64,000 nucleotides of DNA from Isochrysis galbana (Eukaryota > Haptophyta > Isochrysidales > Isochrysidaceae). The position numbers and the translations under genes are program-made. Where the stretch lies: positions 57,268 through 121,267 of the forward strand of contig CM030934.1 in the NCBI GenBank assembly GCA_018136815.1, written 5' to 3'. Positions 32,591-42,719 of this stretch are shown here, in pieces (the first letter of the stretch is position 1; each line of letters begins with the position of its first letter). Under the pieces are notes generated by a model. It had not been told where the DNA came from. It made no database searches and worked only from the letters and a program-made list of their open reading frames with translations.

Positions 32591-33637
32591 TCTATTTGAG
32601 CAAAGTGACGCCTGCGGCGAAGATTGCCTGAACCTGCCGAGCTACCCGCGTGTGATCACTGGCAACACGAACAAGTACTGCTACAAGGTGAAGTTGCAAG
32701 CCAATCTCTTCCCTGGGTTCATGTTTGCATTCCAATTGGTGCGCAGATGACGTCTTGCCTTCAGCAGGCAGGCGATCAATCTCGGGCGGCCGACGAGTGG
32801 GACGGATCAATAAGGAATCCGGTGTGATGAATACTCTGTTTCAAAATACGTCTATCACTCCCGCGGCGGGCGCCGCGGTTCTTTACCGGTAGAGCCCCAG
32901 AGCTTGTGCAAGGGAGGGGCGAGGGGGGAGGAGAATCGCACCATTTTCTGGCGAAGATTTTCGTGGCGGCAGGTGGCCCCCCTGGGAGTTTTGTTGTGGA
33001 CTTTGGAAAATGGTCAAAAAATGTCCCCCCCCCCCCCCATATTAGTACTTAAAAAGCCCTGTTTGACCGCCCTAGGACGGGACGCAAGGCAGGTGGAGGG
33101 GGGGCGAGAGCAGCGGGCGTGGCTGCATAGTTAAGATGCGGAGTCGCGCGCGCGATGAGAATGTTAAGAAGTTTTTTTTTAAGTTGCATGTAGTAGGAAT
33201 ATGCACCGCAGCGGCATCGAGTGGATCCACGGACGATAGGCGGACCTGTGATGTTGAGAGAGCGAGGAAGTATCGATGATGGCGCATGGGCAAGCGGGTG
33301 CTGTCATATACCTTACGACCTCGTACATGTGCAAATGGTCTACGGGAAAACATAACTCTAGGCACAATTCACATTAACATATCTCGCAAATCTTGATGAT
33401 GAAGAACAAGCATTGGGATGAAGTTAGTCCCGTTGCAAGAGAGTGCAAGCCGCTTGCTCATGCTTCGAGTGGCATCGCCGTTCGTATTGCGTAAACACGG
33501 CTGCTTGACTGGCTTGTCTAGTTATAGCAGATGGTTACCGGGACTACGGAAAGGCTCCAATGGAGCCAAACCAAACGGTTGCCGTTGATGGGCTTGGGGC
33601 TCTATAGCCTTTACTCCTTGGGCAAAGGCACTGGCGC
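32591..33637. other. No supported gene; C-run at 33028
   Basis: 32500-32750 may hold a decayed end of the DUF1501 gene (a polar frame with SAWFMSQRTELDRMRRSG), not assignable. 33028-33039 is a C homopolymer; 33170-33181 is T-rich. Otherwise nothing is recognised. Confidence 0.3.
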
Positions 33638-34450
33638 TTACAATGTGTAGAAGATGGTTGCTCCAATGCAGCGCAATCGTAGATCAGCCTCCACCGGCGA
33701 AACCAGGCCGCCTGTCGTTGCAAAGAGGACCGCGCCTACGCCCGCGATGGGTGTGGCAAGTGGTGCTCCAAATGCCGTAGTTGCAGCATGCTGGAAGAAG
33801 GCCCAGTTGATGAGGCCACCGCGAACGGCCATGATGCAAAAAGATGCCATCAGATTATACCGCTTCAGCAGTACGGGCGGCACAGAATAGGCAGTGCTAA
33901 GCAGCGCCGAGCCAACAAGCACCGATCGTAGTGCGGGGGAAGAGAGCGGAGGATGTGCATAACCTAGACCGGCTCCAAGACAGAGGCATGCAATCACAGT
34001 TGCCCAGCTGTGCTTGAGCGTCATCTCTCCCGATGCAGAGGCAGTTTTGGTTTGTTGACCTGCAGAACGGGGACAGATGGAGTGAGACCCGGCCGATCGG
34101 TGTGCAGCTGCATCAGACATCTGAGATTTGGACCATCAAACTGGAGTCGACACAACGACCTCAATGACTGTGTCGCAGTGGAGTCTCAGCGTTCATGTTC
34201 GATGTGTGCAGGCCCATCGAATCCACCACCCGCCCCCCCACACCTGCCTTCCGCCCCCGACCCTGACCCTTCCTGCTGACTGAATCACCCAACCACCAGC
34301 ACTGGCACCTTGTCAATCTCAACGGCAAAGAGCTGGTTGAGCCCTGTGATGTAGATGTTGATGAGCAGCGAGGGCAAGGTAGCACACGATACAAGCGGCA
34401 CTAGCACAGAAAGGAGCGTGGAAGCCGGGACGCTGGAAGGCGCGGCGAAG
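33638..34450 (-). CDS. Homogentisate prenyltransferase-like (UbiA family), partial
   Basis: Plastid inner-envelope enzyme that prenylates homogentisate for tocopherol or plastoquinone. Exon 1 (about 34450-34309) ends LLINIYITGLNQLFAVEIDK; exon 2 (34059 down) resumes VNKPKLPL-ASGEMTLKHSW after one missing base near 34035, and goes on with YSVPPVLLKRYNLMASFCIM and AVRGGLINWAFFQHAATTAFG, a signature of the VTE2/HST branch. The first Mg-prenyl-diphosphate motif NxxxDxxID reads NQLFAVEID, with Ala for the first Asp. The second Asp-rich motif is absent because the frame ends at 33638, possibly after an intron donor at about GGLV|SP. At least two TM helices are visible. Plastid targeting and N-terminal exons were not found. 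Confidence 0.75.
34060..34308 (-). other. Spliceosomal intron, 249 bp
   Basis: Donor AAG|GTGCCAGTGC after EIDK and acceptor TTCTGCAG|GTCAACAAACC before VNKP. The splice joins two halves of a motif that is contiguous in all UbiA homogentisate prenyltransferases, so the boundaries are well supported. Confidence 0.8.
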
Positions 34451-34831
34451 AGCTAGTGAGCAGGAATGCACATGGCCGAGCCTGTTAGAGTGTGTGGGCG
34501 CGAGAAGCGCCAGAGAAGCTCAAGGGGACGGAGCGGGCCGCCGTTGGCTTTGGTTGCGGTCACGGACAAAGCCTCATGCGGCTGCTCGAGCTTGTCGACG
34601 ATGCGCTCGGCGCATGCTTACGGCGAGGGGAGACGACGGGACGGGAGCGCGCGGGGCGACAGCCGCGACGAGGGGGCGCCCGCGCCAGTGTGGGCAGAAG
34701 CGCGGCTAGCAGCAGAGCCGTCGCGCCGCGCGCCATTTCTGCGACCGAGCTCAGAGTCTATTGTTCTTCTAGTTTAACCTTAGTGCGGTTGTACGGGAGC
34801 CTTCATCGGCAACTCGGTAACGGATAACGGA
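34451..34831. other. No recognisable gene
   Basis: Arg/Ala-rich chance frames only. N-terminal exons of the prenyltransferase would be expected here on the minus strand but I cannot identify them. Confidence 0.3.
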
Positions 34832-35010
34832 AACCGTTAGAAATTGTAGTCTCGTAAGAGGTCTTGTTGGCTAGCATCCCTAGCCACATACACCGGACGA
34901 GCCATGCACCAACCGCGCACACCCCCATCGCGGGGTAGGGGCTCCGTTGCCGATGAGGCACGGTCCCTCAGCACTAGGATTAAACTAGGACAACAAGAAA
35001 ACTCTGACAG
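34832..35010 (+). repeat. R1 dispersed repeat, copy 2
   Basis: From cgttagaaattgtagtctcg to gaaaactctgacag, almost identical to 5968-6140. Confidence 0.75.
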
Positions 35011-35164
35011 AAACGGAGCATCGAGCAACGGAGTCCCTACATGATAAAAACGGGTTTACCGTGTTTGGACAGAGGCCAAAAACAGCCCGTTTTCACCGTG
35101 TTTCAAACGCCCTCCCTAGCAGCATGCCGTGTTTGCGAGGTTCCTGTGTTCTGTGTTTCTAGAA

Positions 35165-35336
35165 TATCACAGTGTGAGAAAAAGTCCCGCTGGGGGACAA
35201 TAAGAAAAAACTGGGCTCAAGCAGACAAGTCCCCGGCACCCGGGGAGACAGCCGCGAGAGGCGAGGCGGGAGAGGAGAATTCTCTCGGGGGAGCATTAGA
35301 GAGGGTGAGGGCCGTCCGAAACAACTGTAATGTAGC
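35165..35336 (-). repeat. 168-bp dispersed repeat R4, inverted copy
   Basis: Reverse complement of 5352-5519, including the cgagagaattctcctctccc segment. Confidence 0.75.
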
Positions 35337-36773
35337 GGGTGGGGCGTTGCTGATCTCACTCTTGGAGCTTGCCTGCGAGGGCGCGCCGGCAGCTAGCGCG
35401 GAACGCGGTTCTTGTGGGGAGCTCATGGAGCTTTCCTCGGGGGTGACTACGGGCATGGTGATCGACGCACGACGCACGACGCACGCACGGAGCACGGTGG
35501 GCGCGGAAGTGCGAAAGGAGGCTTGTGGGAGGTGGTGGCAGGCGACTGGGGGTGGCTCAGGCGCGTGCTTGACTTGTATTGACTCGTTGACTCGGGGTAT
35601 AGACTCGGGAACTCGGGGGGACTCGCTTGGGAACACGGTGGGACTCGACGAAGTTGCTACAAAAATCACTCACAAGAAACCAAAAACCAAAGTCCTTGGG
35701 CTCAGAAAACTAACGTAAACACTCCGGAATCATACGATAAACAAACCCCTCCCCGCGCGGCGAAGGCTGAAGTCGCGATCGCTCGTCATGCGCGAAGATA
35801 TACGGAAAGAGAGCGCATAACTACGCCACCGAAGGGTTCGAACTATCGTTAAAGTGGAACTCGTCCGCTGAAGCCAACGCGGAGGGTCGAGGAGAGATCC
35901 AAACTCGCGCGGGGGGAGAAGGCGATGTGCGGAGAGACCTTCTAGACAAGCGACGAGCAAGGGGCGACGAAACAAGACGCGAGACGCGAGGCGCGTGCCA
36001 TTCGTTCTTCCTTTCTTTCATCGAAACCGCGACGAAACTAACATTAAACGTCGGTGCCCCCTCCGCGAGGATCGCGAAGAAGAACGGACGAGATGGAGGC
36101 AATCATCGAAGGAACCGCGAGAGGAATCGAAGCGAGGGGGGAACAACGACGGCCGGAGGAAACGAACCGCGCGCGGGGGAGAAGAGAACCTCGCGGGGGG
36201 GGGGGATTAATATAACGGCCGGAGGCGACGGACGGCACGCCGAGGGAAAGAACCTGCCGCGGGGGGGGCGAGGGACCGAGGGCACGGCGGGGCAGCGTGG
36301 GAGGGCGCGAGGCCGATCTCGGAATCGCGTCCTTTCCCTCGCGGAGCGCGGAGAGACCCCCCACGAGATATCTTGGGACCGGAGAATGTTTTGGACGAAT
36401 CTTCTTGCCGTCGGCCGAGGAGAGGCGGACGGAGAGAGAGAGAGAGAGAGAGAGAGAGTCTCGCAGAGCGACTGCAGAACGAGAAGTCGAAGTCATGCCG
36501 GTTTATTACCTTAAACGAGCCAACAATTATAGTAACAGCAAAAACAAAATTCGAATCGCAAATTTCGAGACCAAAACCTGCAAACCTGGACTTGAGACCA
36601 TGGGGAATCCGAATCTGTGTGTCTTGTGCGTCAGTGGCAACACGGGGAACTGTTCAATTGTAATTGTGAGCGCGTACCTTACACGAATATTCATGCCTAC
36701 AGCCTTCAGATGGGCAGGAATACAACAGCCCTCCTAGCGGCCCTAGTGTGTTGGATTGTAAGAGGGGGTACCA
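35337..36773. other. No recognisable gene; GA microsatellite
   Basis: Tandem cgcacgacgcacgac words at 35464-35490, tandem gactcggg words at 35581-35625, a long purine-rich tract at 36060-36300, and a (GA) run at 36433-36459. No family is seen in any frame. Confidence 0.4.
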
Positions 36774-36957
36774 CGTTAGAAATTGTAGTCTTATAAGAGG
36801 TGTTGTTGGCTAGCATCCCAAGCCACATACACCGGACGAGCCATGCGCCAACCGCGCGCACACCGCACACCCCCATCGTGAGGTTAGGGGCGCCGTTGCC
36901 GATGCGGCACGGTCCCTCAGCAATAGGATTAAACTAAGACAAAAAGAAAACTTTGAC
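36774..36957 (+). repeat. R1 dispersed repeat, copy 3
   Basis: Same 5-prime end (cgttagaaattgtagtctta) as the other copies with more divergence, and a 10-bp insertion of cacac type near 36864. It abuts the inverted GC-rich repeat at 36958. Confidence 0.7.
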
Positions 36958-37033
36958 AACATCATCACAAGATATCATCACACGCCACCAATGACGGGGC
37001 ACGCAGGGCCCGGCGGCGGCGGATGGCGGCGCT

Positions 37034-37064
<31 letters not shown>

Positions 37065-38735
37065 GAAGGGGGGTACCAGCTTCCTGGCGGGGGAACCCAA
37101 CAGCTGAGGGTGCACTGAAGGAGTCGGCGGTGAGGAAGAGGGGCGGTGGGTGGCCGGAGGAGGCGAGGTGTGAGGAAAGTCCAAGGTGGCGAGAGGGCTC
37201 ACGCAGTGAAGGAGAGGGCGAGTGAACGAGGTGCACTTGCCTGTGCGCGGGGAGGGGAGGGGGGGAGGGGACGGGGACGGAGGTAGCGAAGACGAGGCGA
37301 GAATTCGAGACCATGGCGTGGTCGGGGGGCGGCGGGATCAAGGAAGGTGGCGAGGGAGGAAGAGGAGAGAGAGGAGGGTGGCGGGGGAAGACGGCGGAGG
37401 GGCCGAGGGAGGCGGCAAGACACGAGGAGAGAAAGAAGGAGGAGATGGCGGAGATGGTTGAGTAGGGCGCGGGGTAAGGGCGAGAGAAGGAGGCGAGGGT
37501 ACGGGAGCTGAAAATGGTGGAGGCGGTTGAGCAGACGGCGATGGATCAACCGCGGCTGTGACAGCGGCGGTGGCGAGGGTGGAGGTAGCGAATGGGGCTG
37601 TCTCGAGGGCGGTGGCAATTGTGGTTGTAGCGACGGCGGCGGTGACGGCAGCGGCGGTGATGGCGACAACGGCAAATTTGGTGGAGGCGGGGTGGAGGCG
37701 GTTAGGGCGACGGAGGCAGTCGAGAGTTGCGATGAGGGAAAAGGTGGAAAGGGCGGATGTGGTGAGAGTGGAGGCGGCGAGGTGGCAAGAGGGCGGCGGT
37801 GAGGGCTTTGACGATAAGGCGAGAGGTGGTGATGGCTTGCGTCGAGGCGGTGATGAGGTGACTAGAAAGGTGGCAGTGGGGGCGAGGGTGACGAGTGCAG
37901 GAGGGGCGAGAGGACCGGTGCTAGGACCGGCGCAGACTCGTTCGGTGGGGGAGAGGGATACGACATACTGTCGGGTGACGAGGCGGCAGGAGAGTGGTAG
38001 AAGCGGCAGGAAGGCGGGCGGGAGGACCGGCGAGAGGACCTGCGGGATGGGCGGTAGAAGGGGAGGGGCATGGTACAGATTGTCCGGCGATGGGGCGGCG
38101 GTAGAGGCGGCAGGAGCAGCAGGAACGGCGGAGGGAAAATGTTAGAGAAGCTGCGGGAGGAACGGTGGGAGCGGCAGGAGGAGTGGGAAGAGTGGCGGCG
38201 GGGGAAGCGGCGGAATCGACGGGAGGAGTGGCGAGATGCGACAGACTGCTGGATGCCACTGCAACAGAAAGGGGCAAGACACGGGCAGGAGCGGTGGGAA
38301 GACGGGCGAGAGCGGTCGGCGAACCGGCGTGCGGAATGACGTGAGGAGCGGTGTGTTGCGGCCGGAAAAGCGGCCGGAGGAGCGGCGGGATGCTGAGAAG
38401 GATGTGACAGGGTGTGAGGAGCGACAGGAGGGCCATGAGTGGGAGGAGCAGTGGTGAGCGTGGCGGGAGGAGCAGCTGCGGGAGGGGCGATGGGAAGCGA
38501 CTGACGGCAGGAGCGGCGGGAAGCGACTGAGGGGAGGAGTTGCGGAAGGGGCTGAAGGGGGAAAGGGGGAAGAAGCAGATGGTTAGGTTACGGGATGACC
38601 GAAGCGACGGAGGAGCGGCGGGAAGAGCGACAGAACGCGCTCGCTGCAGCACAGCGCGAAGGCAAGCAAGTAGCAGCGGCCGCGGTAGTTGTTGTGGCAG
38701 GGGATAATTGCTCTTTGGGTTGCCGAAGCATTTCC
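36958..38735 (-). repeat. Second GC-rich multi-frame-open repeat family, copy 2
   Basis: Inverted partner of 14650-16465. It contains an uninterrupted run of 30 G (37034-37063) that is absent from the partner at that length. The long minus-strand frame 37921-38886 is compositional. Confidence 0.75.
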
Positions 38736-38948
38736 ACCCCCCTCGCGAGGCGCCGGAGTTTCTCTGCTGCCAACATAGGAGAGTGACACCCGGTGACACC
38801 TGGAAATGACATTTCACGGGTTGCATGTGTCGTCCCACGTGAGCGAGTATTGTTATTGGGTCAGTTGATGAGCCTCTGTGCTGCATTGATTGTCATGGAG
38901 TTGTAACGGTTTCCATGAGGGGCCAACAGAGTTCCGAAGCGGCTGAAA

Positions 38949-39076
38949 GCCGGGGGAAGCCCCTTCCTAGGCGTCTCCCCCCCGGAATTATCGTTAAAAC
39001 AATATGGTCATGGCCGGGGGAAGCCCCATCCTAGGCGTCTCCCCCCCGGAATTATCGTTAAAACAATATGGTCATG
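38949..39076. repeat. 64-bp tandem duplication
   Basis: Two units at offset 64 (38949 and 39013), each holding cggaattatcgttaaaacaa; one base difference seen. Confidence 0.85.
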
Positions 39077-40030
39077 GAGCGCGTGCCCCTCCCCTCCCCT
39101 CCTGCTGCCACCCCCGCCGCGACGGAAGAACGGGCCATGCATGCCCGACGTCTCGCACCCGAAGCCGAAGCCGAAACGCCCACGAGAGGGCGCTCCCGAG
39201 GAGTGGCAAGCAAGAGACTGAAATCCCAAGTAAGGTTTTTTTCGACTGAGCCCCCAAGGGGGGGGTACATACCTTCCCACTCGTCGACCCTTTTTTGCGT
39301 ATATGAGCAACGCCACGTGGCGTTATGCCGCAATAAATAAAGCATACTGAGACATTACGCGCACCGCCCCTAGAAGGCTGGTCTAACCTATGGGGGTGAA
39401 AAAAAGAAAATTTTGAGATTGGGCCAAATGAAGAAAGTAACCTGCAAATAAGCTTCAAGGGGGTGGGAAACAAGCATATCCAACCTCTTTTCCTTCCATC
39501 TTCCATGTCCATGGCGGTAGCTAGGTAGAATGCCTGACCTAACGAGTCTCGATCGACCCTTTTTGTTTTCGGAATCGTCCACGTTCGCCAGGGAATCTTT
39601 CTCCTGCCCACATCCTACGTCCTGCCCCGCGCCGTTCTTACCCTGCGCCTCTTTTGCCGCCCATCTTGTCGCTTGCTTTGCCCCTCACCTGGCTTACCTC
39701 CTTGCGTGCCCCTAGCGTTTTTAGGTTGTGCCACGCGTGTGAGTGCCTCAGGTGCAAGGAACTGCCCCTTTATGTGACCCTGATCTCCCTCAGGTGCTGG
39801 CCGTTGGATTATATCGTGGCACTACTTTACACCGGACTTCATCAAGCCAATTATGGGTTTTCGAAAGATTCCTTCCTTATTCTGTGCGTAACTGTCGCCC
39901 CCCTTCGGATCGTCCGTCGCCCCGTCACTCTCTTGTCGGCATTCTCTTCCTTGTTCGGTCTGTCAGCAGGTTGAGGTGCTCAAGCCCGCTCAGCCGTCCC
40001 ACTCCGCCATTCCCGCCGCGCCTTCCGCAA
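39077..40030. other. No recognisable gene
   Basis: Mixed composition. Several 60-180 codon frames on both strands without motifs. Confidence 0.3.
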
Positions 40031-40507
40031 GTCGACAGGAGCTGGCTGGGGGGTCCTGATCAGGGGGGCCCAGGGGGAGGAGGGGTTGGTCAGAGCGAGA
40101 AGCAAGCCAATGCGGGCCAGGGCGTGCGATCTGTGCCCAGCTCTCTGGGAGAGTCTGGGCAGTCTGGGTGAGTCCCCCCTGCATGCCAAGAGGCAGCGCA
40201 AGGGGGTGGATGGTTCTCGCCCCCCATGAGGGAGGTCGAGAGCAACTAATCTTATGATTGGTCGCCATGGAGGGGGGCCTCGCGCCCCCCCCACTCTCTC
40301 GACTCCCCTCATGGGGGGCGAGAACCATCCACCCCCCTGCGCTGCCTCTTGGCATGTAGGGGGGACTCACCCAGACTGCCCAGACTCTCCCTGAGAGCTG
40401 GGCACAGATCGCACGCCCTGGCCTGCGCTGGCCTGCTTGTCGCACTGACCAACCCCTCCTCCCCCTGGGCCCCCCTGATCAGGACCCCCCAGCCAACTCC
40501 AGTCGAC
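40031..40507. repeat. Foldback: 211-bp inverted arms, 54-bp loop
   Basis: Left arm 40031-40241 and right arm 40296-40507 are reverse complements at roughly 94% identity, both starting at GTCGAC on the outside and closing at CTCTCGAC on the inside. RNA from either strand would form a long near-perfect hairpin. No flanking target duplication is visible. Confidence 0.85.
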
Positions 40508-41021
40508 CGGCAGGGGCACGAGAGCCAGCGATGGAGAGGCAGGAGGGGCCAGGGCCATGCCCCAGCCTCACCTGCCCCCTGAGCTGTGCTCCCAGGCCCC
40601 CTGCAGGCCTCCTGGGGACCTGAAGAGGGGCCGCAGGCGCGCGCCATGGCCAGAGCCGCCAAGCACCCGGATGGGCACCGCTACGGCGGAGGCTGCATGC
40701 AACTCATTCACCCGTGATGACAAACATGGGGGAGCATGAACGAGGGGCTGAGCGCAGCAAAGGGCAGAGGAGGCGACACGAGGGCTTGAAACACGCAACG
40801 ATCGTTCGGCCAGGTGACGTTAGCGTAGTCGTCGGCGCCACACACGGCCGTCGATTTCGCGGTGAGCGCGGGTGGCGGCGGCGATTGGCGTGGCTGCTAG
40901 GACGGCACTTTCGGATATGGTGCCTGGTGCGGCATTCTATCCCAGTGGGAGACCGAGATAGCGCCGGCAGGCAAGCAGAGCGACGCACGGCCAGGTGGGC
41001 TGGCTCAGATGAGGCGCCCCT
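40508..41021. other. No recognisable gene
   Basis: GC-rich spacer between the foldback and repeat R3; no motif in any frame. Confidence 0.3.
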
Positions 41022-41410
41022 TAGCGATTTTAGCGTTGAGCGTCTTTATAGTTTTATGTGATAATTACGTACACGTTCCAGTCTATGAAATCATAGAAGT
41101 ATTGTATTGTGGTGCGTACAGAACTAAGCTGTATCGACCGTGTTTGCTGGTTATGACCATGGCTTCTTAATGCGCTGCGAGAGGCGCGCTTGAAGGCCAT
41201 CGATAAAAATTATACCGAAGGGGGCCCGAAATATATTTCCGCGCGGCCGCCAGAGGCTTGAAATTGAGTATTTTTCGAAAATTTTGCCGGAGGACCCTGG
41301 AATTTTTTGCTGATCTTTCATACCAGAACCTATAGGGAGCTTATTTAGGTCCTCGTTTGCCCATTACCGATGGTGCCCTCCGCACCCCCCTAGTGAGTGA
41401 CCGGGCTACC
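41022..41410 (-). repeat. ~390-bp dispersed repeat R3, copy 2
   Basis: Reverse complement of 8560-8957 with scattered substitutions and small indels. Confidence 0.75.
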
Positions 41411-42719
41411 AGAAGGCTTTAAGGCTTTAAGGGGCTCAAGGCAGGTCCTTAATGGCCCGGTCGCGACCGGCCCGCCGCGCCGCACGGTCACTTGAGGAGT
41501 CGTACCTCCAGGCGTCCGTGCGAGCGCTTGTCGACGTCAATGGGGCCGTGGCTCTGGGCGTCGGGCCGGATCGAATCGAGGCAATCCTGCGGTGCGAGGG
41601 GCCAGGACGGATTAGTACGAGTGTGTGCGACCCTCAAGAACCAGCGTGCGAGCTACTAGTGACCCGCGCCCCCACCCTGCTCGCGAGAGCTCTGGATTCT
41701 GCATGGCCACCACCTCCAAGCCATTCTTCGGCCGATCGCGGGCGATCGGACGTCGCGGAAGCTCCGCGTTTCTAATAGGGATGCGCCCTACATTCACTTC
41801 TCTGATTCCTTCCCGTGAGCCCCCGCCTCAATCTCCCAAAATAGACCGCCACGCGCGGGGAAGGGAGGGGGGTCACTCACCGACGCCATTGCCCTTCGTG
41901 GGGCGGGAGGGGGTCGTTCGGAGGGGGGCGGCTGGCGGGGCAGGTAAGGGGGGACCCTGCGGAATCCTTGGACACCCAGGGGAGGTGGGAGAAATAGTGG
42001 TTAAAATGCAGTGAGTGACCGGGCTAACGTTACAGCAGGCAGGGCTGACGGGACCCCGTGAGAAGCTTGGGGGTCGAGAGGGATCCTAACGATTCAGCGG
42101 CTACCGTGATGCTTACGCTGTTAGGTAGTGTTCCATCAAGTATCGGATAAAGTGGTTCGGTTCTTTACCCCAATTTCTACATTGTACCCCAAACTTGCTG
42201 CAATTGGATGGAGCACTTCTTTAGTGGTGGCGGCTAAGAAATTTGATTTATAGGTCTATTATGCTGTGATCTACAATACCTCTACGGGCATCAACGCCCA
42301 ACTCGCTCGTCACGCACGATTTTAAAGCAACATTTTGAACTCCACTCGGACACGGACGTCTCCCCGGGGTATGGAACGCTACAACACAAAATTGCACCAA
42401 GTAGGACCGCCGGAAGGACATGGCGACGCAGCCATTCGGTTGTGGAACTGTTCTCAAGATGACGCGCGCCGCGAGGCCTTCTACTTCCGATGAAAGCTCT
42501 AGGGCACGGCCAAGGGTAAGGCCGATTCGACCAACGATGGCGCGGAGGGCCGAGGCGGATCGGCATTCGCGTAGCGACAGTGCAAGCTGGACCTATATTT
42601 GTCAGTGGAGGAACCAGTGAGCGATTGTGTGTCTAGCGTCACCAATCCCTACAGTGTAAATGGGCACGGCAGTTGAGAAGCTGGCCTAGCAATGCCACCT
42701 ACTCCCAATGCGAACGCAC

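Noticed and set aside
35927..36737. Arg/Glu-rich plus-strand frames near the GA microsatellite
   Set aside because: Purine-rich sequence gives open frames by composition; no motif, and they overlap frames on the other strand.
37921..38886. 321-codon minus-strand frame
   Set aside because: Lies mostly in the second GC-rich repeat family, matched at the DNA level by 14650-16465 where the frame is not kept in the same form.
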